41,117 nt of DNA from assembly GCF_000239775.1 (NCBI RefSeq), contig NZ_CAFI01000120.1, positions 1 through 41,117 on the forward strand, in the 5' to 3' direction. A model generated the notes under the pieces. The model saw only the letters and a program-made list of their open reading frames with translations. It did not search any database and had not been told where the DNA came from. Position 1 is the stretch's first letter, and each line of letters starts with the position of its first letter. This DNA comes from Bradyrhizobium sp. ORS 375. GTDB taxonomy: Bacteria > Pseudomonadota > Alphaproteobacteria > Rhizobiales > Xanthobacteraceae. The translations under genes and the position numbers were made by a program. Positions 35,638-41,117 of the stretch are shown in pieces.

Positions 35638-38127
35638 TCAATTGACGGGAACGGGCAGCGAGACATTGCCGATGGTTCGCAGCCCCAGGGTCAGCATGAC
35701 AGTCTGGTTGACCTGTGGTGTGGCGCCGGCGATCGCGGTGTTGGTGGATGTGACGTAGCTCGCGGCCAAGGTGAAGCAGTCGTCCACATAGCCGGCGCCG
35801 ACGAGATATTGGTTCATCTTGTTGGCGACCAGATCCCATCGCGCGCCGCCGGAGACCACCCAGTTCTGCGCCACCTTGACGGAGCCGTTGCCGAGCAGGC
35901 CTTCGCGCCGGTCGAGGTAGCCGACCACCGGCTGCGCCGCATAGTTGCCGTAGGTCAGCGCGGCGGACCAGCGGTCGAAATTCACTTTGCCCTCGGCCTC
36001 GAAGCGCTGAACGTTCAGGCTCTGCTGGTCGAGCCGGCTGCGTACGCTGAGCGTGTAGGTGCGGTTCGGCGAATAGTCCACCCGCGTCACGTAGTCCGAC
36101 ACGGTCTTGTCGAGACCGGAGCCGATGCCGGTGTTGTTGCTGTCCCGCACGTCATAGGAGTTGATCCCGAACAGCTGAGTGGACTGGCCGAACAGCAGAT
36201 TGACGGTGCCGCCGCGATCGAACTGCGTGGTCGCCTGCGCGCCGATATTGGCGCGGCCGCCGCCCTCGGTCCGGTCGTAGCCGGAGAACTTGTCGACGCT
36301 GAACAGGTTGCTGGCGTCGAACACCATGCTCTGCGCGTCCTCGTTCGGCAGCCGGCCGGCAGAGGTCTCGTTCGGCCTGGCGATGAACTGCGCGATCGGC
36401 TCGATCGTGGTCGTGCCCCACGACTGCACGTTGATGAACGGGTAGCGATAGTCGAGACCGACCGTCGGCATCACCCGCAGCGCCTGGGTGTCGCCGGTCG
36501 GCAGGAAATTGCCGAGGCCGGGCTGGGCGGTCACGTTGGCATTGATCGCGTCGGCGCGCAGGATCGCGAACGGCGTCCAGATCTGGCCGAGCGGATCGGT
36601 GTACGAGCGCCGCCACTCCGCCTGCGCGGACAGTCTCGTGAAGGTGCCGGGGGTGGCGCGCAGCAGGCACTGCGCCGGCAGCCGCGCGAGCGGGTCAGCG
36701 GACGTCGTGGTGCACAGGCCATTGGTGGCCGCGGTCGTGGTGACCGGGTCGAACACGGCCTGTTCGCGGCTCAGGTTGACGAAGTTGGTCTTGTAGCTGA
36801 ATTCGCCGCCGAGCACAGGGGAGTTCAGCACGTTCGAGTAGTCCAGCACCGGATAGACGATCGGAACCGTCTGCTGGTTGCCCGAGAAGCTCAGATAGTG
36901 CATCGCCCTGACGTCGAAGACGCTGCGGCTGCCGACGCCGGTCAGATATAGCTGCGAGATCGCCTCCGTCGGCAGCGTCATGAAGGCGTTGAACGGATCG
37001 CGGTACTGCGCCAGCCGGTAGTCCGACAGGAACGTGTAGTCGGACAGCAGGACGCCGTCCCAGCCGAACGTCCATTTGTCCGACAGCGCGAGCTGGCCCC
37101 TGGTGTCGATGCCGCCGCGCAGCTGGCGGTCGCCCGGCTGGCCGGCGAAGGCGTTGCGGTTCAGCTGGTCGATGCCGTACAGGCGCACCTGATAGGCGCC
37201 ATTGTCGAGGCGCTGGCGGAACTCGGTCTGCAGCAGCACGCCCTGCCTGGAGGTGAGGCGCGGCGTGAAGGTCGCGTCGTAGCTCCCGTCGATCGCCCAG
37301 TAGTAGGGAATGTCGACGCCGATGCCGTAGGCGTTGTTCTGCGAGAAGCCCGGCATCAGGAAGCCGCTCTTGCGCTTCACGGTCGGATCGGGCGTCGAGA
37401 AATACGGGACGTAGGCGAGCGGGACGCCGAACATTTCGAGCTGGGCGTTCTCGAAATACAGCATCTTTTCGGTCTGATCGTGGATGATGCGCGCACCCTT
37501 GACCTGCCACAGCGGCGGCTTCTTCGGATCGTCCCTGCACGGCGCGCAGGCGGTGTAGACGCCGTTCTCGAACACCGTGGTGTTGCCCTTGGAGCGGTCG
37601 GCCCGGGTCGCCGCCATCCGCGTCTGGTCCTCGGTCTCGACGCGCAAGGAATCGACAAAGCCGTCGCGATAGTCGTCCGAAAGGTCGAGGCTGTTGGCGT
37701 AGGTGATCTTGCCGTCGGCATCGGTCATGCGGATGTTGCCTTCCGCATGCAGGCGCTTGGTCTTCTGATCGTAGATGACCCGGTCGGCCTCGACCGAGGA
37801 GCCGTTGTAGAACAGCTGCACGTTGCCGACCGCCGAGACGCGCGAATTGTTGGTGTCGTACTCGACGGTGGTCGCCTGCACCAGCATCTGGTTGTCGTTG
37901 GCGACGCGCGGCGCCGGCGGCTTCTGCGGACGTGAGTTGTAGGTGAAGCTCTGGGCGGCGGCGCTCGCCGGCACCAGGGCGCCGGCGGCCAGCGCGAGAC
38001 ACAAAGCGAGGACGAACGGGCTCATCGCGGAGGCCAACAGGCGCGGCGAGCCGGCGGCTGCAGCTCGTGAGCGCAGCGAGGAGAGGTCGGTCACCCGAGC
38101 GGGCTTCGCGGTTAGACGCTTCGACAT
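35638..38127 (-). CDS. lptD: LPS-assembly protein LptD (OstA/Imp)
   Basis: Outer-membrane beta-barrel that inserts lipopolysaccharide with LptE. 829 residues from ATG 38127. The signal sequence lies late (MSPFVLALCLALAAGALVP), so a shorter start at that Met cannot be excluded. The OstA-like jellyroll domain (VQATTVEYDTNNSRVSAVGN, repeated GN-type strands) is followed by CAPC, DDPKKPPLWQVKGARIIHD, and the family-defining PYFSTPDPTVKRKSGFLMPGF. The remainder is barrel strands ending in LPVPVN. Unusually, none of the common alphaproteobacterial neighbours (lptF, lptG, surA, pdxA, ksgA) flanks it; instead there are a P450 and a DUF2975 gene. It may be a relocated or additional copy. Confidence 0.9.
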   Translation of the reverse strand: MSKRLTAKPARVTDLSSLRSRAAAAGSPRLLASAMSPFVLALCLALAAGALVPASAAAQSFTYNSRPQKPPAPRVANDNQMLVQATTVEYDTNNSRVSAVGNVQLFYNGSSVEADRVIYDQKTKRLHAEGNIRMTDADGKITYANSLDLSDDYRDGFVDSLRVETEDQTRMAATRADRSKGNTTVFENGVYTACAPCRDDPKKPPLWQVKGARIIHDQTEKMLYFENAQLEMFGVPLAYVPYFSTPDPTVKRKSGFLMPGFSQNNAYGIGVDIPYYWAIDGSYDATFTPRLTSRQGVLLQTEFRQRLDNGAYQVRLYGIDQLNRNAFAGQPGDRQLRGGIDTRGQLALSDKWTFGWDGVLLSDYTFLSDYRLAQYRDPFNAFMTLPTEAISQLYLTGVGSRSVFDVRAMHYLSFSGNQQTVPIVYPVLDYSNVLNSPVLGGEFSYKTNFVNLSREQAVFDPVTTTAATNGLCTTTSADPLARLPAQCLLRATPGTFTRLSAQAEWRRSYTDPLGQIWTPFAILRADAINANVTAQPGLGNFLPTGDTQALRVMPTVGLDYRYPFINVQSWGTTTIEPIAQFIARPNETSAGRLPNEDAQSMVFDASNLFSVDKFSGYDRTEGGGRANIGAQATTQFDRGGTVNLLFGQSTQLFGINSYDVRDSNNTGIGSGLDKTVSDYVTRVDYSPNRTYTLSVRSRLDQQSLNVQRFEAEGKVNFDRWSAALTYGNYAAQPVVGYLDRREGLLGNGSVKVAQNWVVSGGARWDLVANKMNQYLVGAGYVDDCFTLAASYVTSTNTAIAGATPQVNQTVMLTLGLRTIGNVSLPVPVN

Positions 38128-38237
38128 AGATGCACGCTGGACTTCGCTACAGACGCAGGGAAGCCGCATCCTGCACTGGCGCGATGGCTTTTCTGGCGCG
38201 CGGTGCAAACTGCCCCTCCTTAATTGACGTTATTGAA

Positions 38238-38256
38238 TTATCGTCCTACGATAATA
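38238..38256. promoter_or_regulatory. AT-rich operator-like dyad
   Basis: ATTATCGT-CCT-ACGATAAT: perfect 8-bp arms around three bases, in an unusually AT-rich patch. It is centred about 70 bp before the DUF2975 start (38317) and about 120 bp before the divergent LptD start. It could be the operator of the XRE regulator encoded two genes on. Confidence 0.55.
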
Positions 38257-38316
38257 ATGTAAAGCGGCCGGCGGCGATGAGAGATCTTTTCCGGGCCCTG
38301 TGACCGGGAGCACACG

Positions 38317-38910
38317 ATGAGCGTGATGGCAGCATCCGCGGAGTTCGGCGACGTGCCAGCCGCGCAGACGGCGCTGCGCCGGCGGATTGCGTGGGTCTGC
38401 CGGGCGATCAGGCTCGCCGCCGTGCTGTGGGTCGCATGGCTCGTGGTGGAGATGGCCTGGAGCTGGTGGGACACCGACCGGGCCAGATATGCCGACGGCC
38501 TCGGCCGCGCCTTGGGCGCCGATCTCACCGGGCTGTCACAGGCGCAGATCGATGGGATGTTCGTGATGAACGCCGGCGTGCTGGCGTGCGACGCCGTGGT
38601 GGCCTATTTCCTCTGGCGCCTGTTCGGCACCTATCTTCTGGGGCGCATCTTCACCGTGGACGCGGCGGTCTGGATGCATCGGGTCGGCCTGGCCGGCCTG
38701 GTCGCGATGGCCTCGGGTGTCGTCTTCCGCAAGCTCGCGCTGTTGATCCTCACCCGTCATGCCGAGGTTCCGGCCGCCACGCTGTGGAGCTTTCAGGCCG
38801 TGCTGCCGAGCGATCTGCTTTGGATCATCTTTTGCCTGTTCGTCGTCGCTGTCGCCCAGATCTTCAAGGCCGCCGCCGAGCTCGCCGACGACCACGCCAA
38901 GATCGTGTGA
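38317..38910 (+). CDS. DUF2975 membrane protein
   Basis: 197-residue inner-membrane protein with about four hydrophobic helices (near residues 30-50, 85-110, 125-147 and 165-185). The C-terminus AQIFKAAAELADDHAKIV matches the DUF2975 ending, in which the last helix is followed by a short charged tail. The family is of unknown function; in Bacillus it appears as YoaS beside the small XRE regulator YozG, the same pairing as here. ATG 38317 has GGGAG six bases upstream; the ATG at 38326 (three residues on) is possible. It is the first gene of the pair, with the regulator start 56 bp after its stop. Confidence 0.85.
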   Translation: MSVMAASAEFGDVPAAQTALRRRIAWVCRAIRLAAVLWVAWLVVEMAWSWWDTDRARYADGLGRALGADLTGLSQAQIDGMFVMNAGVLACDAVVAYFLWRLFGTYLLGRIFTVDAAVWMHRVGLAGLVAMASGVVFRKLALLILTRHAEVPAATLWSFQAVLPSDLLWIIFCLFVVAVAQIFKAAAELADDHAKIV

Positions 38911-38927
38911 GAAGATGGTCTAAGAAA

Positions 38928-38962
38928 TCCGTTTGAAAAGTCCGTTTGAAAAGATCGTTTGA
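38928..38962 (+). repeat. 13-bp tandem repeat before the XRE regulator
   Basis: TCCGTTTGAAAAG occurs twice head-to-tail (38928-38940 and 38941-38953), followed by a partial third copy ATCGTTTGA (38954-38962). It ends three bases before the regulator's ATG (38966), so it overlaps the ribosome-binding region. The array may control translation or form an operator. Confidence 0.7.
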
Positions 38963-38965
38963 CCC

Positions 38966-39202
38966 ATGCCCATCATCGTCAATCTCGACGTCATGCTGGC
39001 CCGGCGCAAGATGCGCTCCAAGGAGCTCGCCGAGCGCATCGGCATCACCGAGCAGAACGTCTCGCTGCTGAAATCCGGCAAGGTCCGCGGCGTGCGGTTC
39101 GACACGCTGGAAAAGATCTGCGAGGTGCTGCGCTGTCAGCCGGGGGACCTGCTCGAATACAGGCCCGACGACGCCGAGGAGCCGCAGCGCCTGGCGGGCT
39201 GA
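38966..39202 (+). CDS. Small XRE/Cro-type regulator (YozG-like)
   Basis: 78-residue protein, almost entirely one helix-turn-helix domain: MLARRKMRSKELAERIGITE, then QNVSLLKSGKVRGVRFDTLE and a terminal helix with CQPGDLLEY. This is the YozG-like class in which the regulator accompanies a DUF2975 membrane protein. No sensor domain is present, so the signal may come through the membrane partner (inference). ATG 38966 gives the usual short lead IVNLDV. There is no classical ribosome site; the GAAAAG units of the tandem repeat are the only purine-rich stretch upstream. Confidence 0.87.
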   Translation: MPIIVNLDVMLARRKMRSKELAERIGITEQNVSLLKSGKVRGVRFDTLEKICEVLRCQPGDLLEYRPDDAEEPQRLAG

Positions 39203-39243
39203 CGGCCGCATGCGCCGCAGCGGCCGCCGTCCCAACCCGCGGC

Positions 39244-40923
39244 TCAGGCCTTGCCGGCGGCGATGGCCTGCGCCTCCGCGGCGGCGCGCTGCATGCTCGA
39301 TGACATCTCGCTGGTCACGGTGCTCTGCTCCTCCACCGCGGCCGCGGTCGAGGTGACATATTCGCTGACGTTCTGGATCTCGGACTTGATCAGGCTGAGC
39401 GCACTCACGACCTCGCTGGAGATCTCGTTGAGACCGCCGATCTCGGCGCCGATCTTGTCGGTCGCGGCCTTGGCCTGATTGGCCAGGTTCTTGACCTCGG
39501 CGGCGACGACGGCGAAGCCGCGGCCGGCCTCGCCCGCGCGCGCCGACTCGATGGTGGCGTTGAGCGCCAGCAGATTGATCTGTCCGGTGATGTCGCCGAT
39601 CAATTCGACGATGCCGCTCATGGCCTGCGTCGCATCGCTCAGCCGCTTGGCCTGCGAATCCGCCGAGGCGACGCGCTCTGACGCGCCCATCGCCGTCTCG
39701 CGCGACTTCGTCATGGCTTCGGAGATCTCGCGGACCGAGGCGTTCAACTCCTCGGCGCCCGCGGCGACCGACTCCATCATGCCGCGGACCCGCTCGTTGC
39801 CCATCCTCACCAGCACCTGCTGGGTGACATCGGTGGCGTACTTCACCACCTTGAACGGCTTGCCGTTGAGGTCGAGGATCGGATTGTAGGACGCCTGGAT
39901 CCAGACCTGGCGCCCGCCCTTGCCGATCCGCTTGTACTCCGCGGCCTGATACTCGCCGCGGTTCAGCGCGGCCCAGAACTCGCGATAGGCTGGGCTGTCG
40001 CGCTCCGAGGGATCCACGAACATCGAATGGTGACGACCCTTGATTTCCGACAGCGAATAGCCGAGCGCGTTGAGGAAATTGTCGTTGGCATTGATGATCG
40101 TGCCGTCCAGATTAAACTCGATGACCGCTTGCGACTTGCTGATCGCCGCGATCTGCCCGGCGAGATCGACGCTCCTGAGCTTCTGCGCGGTGACGTCGGT
40201 GGCGAATTTGACGACCTTGAACGGCTTTCCATTCTGGTCGAGCACCGGGTTGTAGGACGCCTGGATCCAGACTTCCTTGCCGCCCTTGCCGATCCGCTTG
40301 TATTCGGCGGCGCGGTACTGCCCGCTGTTCAGCGCCGCCCAGAACTCGCGATAGCCCTGACCGTCACGCTCCTCGGGGGAGACGAACATGCTGTGATGCT
40401 TGCCCTGGATCTCCGGCAGGCTGTAGCCCAGCGCATTCAGGAAATTGTCGTTGGCGGTGATGATCGTGCCGTCCATGTTGAACTCGATGACGGCCTGTGA
40501 CCGGCTGATGGCCGCGACTTGCGCGCTGTAATCGAGGTTCTGCAGCCGGACGCTGGCGTCGGACCATTCCACCACCGTGCCGGCGCGGCTTCCGTCCGGA
40601 TGGCGCAGCGGCTGGGCGACCAGATCGAACGTCCATTTGCCGATCTTGATGCAGGCCCTGTGCTCCGCGGCGAGCGCCTTCAGCATGTGGCGCTGGTGCG
40701 CTGGGTCCTTGTGGAACACGTCGATGTTGGTGCCGATCAGGCCGTCGACGCGGAAGCTCGGCAATTGCTTCTTCAGATCCGCTTCCGCCTCGCGCAACAG
40801 CGCCGTCACGGCCTTGTTCATGTAGACGATGTCGAGCTTGTCGTCTGCGACCATGACCTTTGCCGTGATCGCATCCGCGGCCAGGGTGGCCAGGGCCTCA
40901 CTCTTGTTCTTGCGGCCGAACAT
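39244..40923 (-). CDS. Soluble PAS-PAS-PAS methyl-accepting chemotaxis protein (BdlA-like)
   Basis: 559-residue cytosolic chemoreceptor with no membrane helices or signal peptide. PAS1 spans about 18-125, PAS2 137-258 and PAS3 259-375. PAS2 and PAS3 are close copies (shared [40 protein letters not shown]). The signalling domain (about 380-545) contains the hairpin tip [20 protein letters not shown] and [13 protein letters not shown]. The layout resembles Pseudomonas BdlA (two PAS plus signalling domain), with one PAS more. The ligand or cofactor of the PAS domains cannot be read. ATG 40923 has GAGGA seven bases upstream. No che genes are nearby, so it must join an array or pathway encoded elsewhere. 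Confidence 0.93.
   Translation of the reverse strand: MFGRKNKSEALATLAADAITAKVMVADDKLDIVYMNKAVTALLREAEADLKKQLPSFRVDGLIGTNIDVFHKDPAHQRHMLKALAAEHRACIKIGKWTFDLVAQPLRHPDGSRAGTVVEWSDASVRLQNLDYSAQVAAISRSQAVIEFNMDGTIITANDNFLNALGYSLPEIQGKHHSMFVSPEERDGQGYREFWAALNSGQYRAAEYKRIGKGGKEVWIQASYNPVLDQNGKPFKVVKFATDVTAQKLRSVDLAGQIAAISKSQAVIEFNLDGTIINANDNFLNALGYSLSEIKGRHHSMFVDPSERDSPAYREFWAALNRGEYQAAEYKRIGKGGRQVWIQASYNPILDLNGKPFKVVKYATDVTQQVLVRMGNERVRGMMESVAAGAEELNASVREISEAMTKSRETAMGASERVASADSQAKRLSDATQAMSGIVELIGDITGQINLLALNATIESARAGEAGRGFAVVAAEVKNLANQAKAATDKIGAEIGGLNEISSEVVSALSLIKSEIQNVSEYVTSTAAAVEEQSTVTSEMSSSMQRAAAEAQAIAAGKA
39824..40515 (-). repeat. In-gene tandem duplication (PAS2/PAS3)
   Basis: Two consecutive 366-bp units encode residues 137-258 and 259-380 with an exact 122-residue period and no indels up to the end of the PAC motif (ATDVT at 241-245 and 363-367). 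The high identity suggests a fairly recent duplication or ongoing gene conversion. Confidence 0.85.
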
Positions 40924-41117
40924 CAGTACGTCCTCGTTGAAGCGGGTTATGATCTCTGGCCGTCAGCGGTCGACGCGTGATCGCTGCAGCATTGCAAGGT
41001 CCAAGGGAAAGTCCGTTCGAGCTTCGACCCCCGTAAAAGCCCGGGTTTGTTCAATTTACCACGTCCATAGTAATAATTAGTTAGACGGTTTCCTGCGAGC
41101 GCTGCTCGAATTGTGCA
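40924..41117. other. Gene-free right edge
   Basis: 194 bp upstream of the chemoreceptor start. The last 70 bases are AT-rich for this genome (AGTAATAATTAGTTAG) and probably contain the chemoreceptor promoter or that of a gene beyond the window. No coding sequence is visible. Confidence 0.5.

Overview
This window looks like chromosome of a Bradyrhizobium-type alphaproteobacterium. That placement is inferred from GC-rich coding sequence, several orphan Liv-type solute-binding proteins, many acyl-CoA genes, an HWE-type sensor kinase with a lone receiver, a CBS-BON protein behind a FixK/FNR-like box, and recurrent short palindromic intergenic repeats. I found no rRNA, tRNA, CRISPR array, transposase or phage gene. 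Thirty protein genes are supported.

Layout. (1) 132-7584 is catabolic: a solute-binding protein and acyl-CoA ligase (minus strand) diverge from two acyl-CoA dehydrogenases, a GST-like protein and an AraC regulator. (2) 7554-10133 is a P-type cation ATPase. (3) 10338-16651 holds a beta-keto acid cleavage enzyme, an acyl-CoA synthetase and a two-subunit biotin-dependent acyl-CoA carboxylase. (4) 17026-20136 is a signalling and redox block: PAS-PAS-HWE kinase plus receiver, then a CBS-BON protein and a tiny exported cytochrome c that probably form an oxygen-regulated operon. (5) 20234-23279 is a third acyl-CoA ligase divergent from a second solute-binding protein. (6) 23428-28055 is a four-gene operon: ABC ATPase, duplicated FtsX permease, AttH lipocalin-like protein and MAPEG protein. 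(7) 28291-35414 holds an MFS transporter, a D-aminoacylase-type hydrolase, a third solute-binding protein, a LuxR-type regulator and a cytochrome P450. (8) 35638-40923 holds an LptD without its usual neighbours, a DUF2975/XRE two-gene module, and a soluble BdlA-like PAS chemoreceptor.

How the parts may work together (inference). Ligases, dehydrogenases, carboxylase and the keto-acid cleavage enzyme could activate and shorten branched or aromatic-derived carboxylic acids captured by the solute-binding proteins, whose permeases lie elsewhere. The best candidate for an undescribed circuit is 32012-35414. Two copies of a gapped dyad (CCTGTCACC-N7-GGGACAG, all half-site bases identical, same spacer) lie one between the divergent solute-binding protein and luxR genes and one directly before the P450. 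This suggests a LuxR-family regulon of regulator, uptake protein and P450. A second candidate is a TTGAT-N4-ATCAA box before the CBS-BON/cytochrome c pair. A third is an AT-rich dyad and a 13-bp tandem repeat flanking the DUF2975/XRE module.
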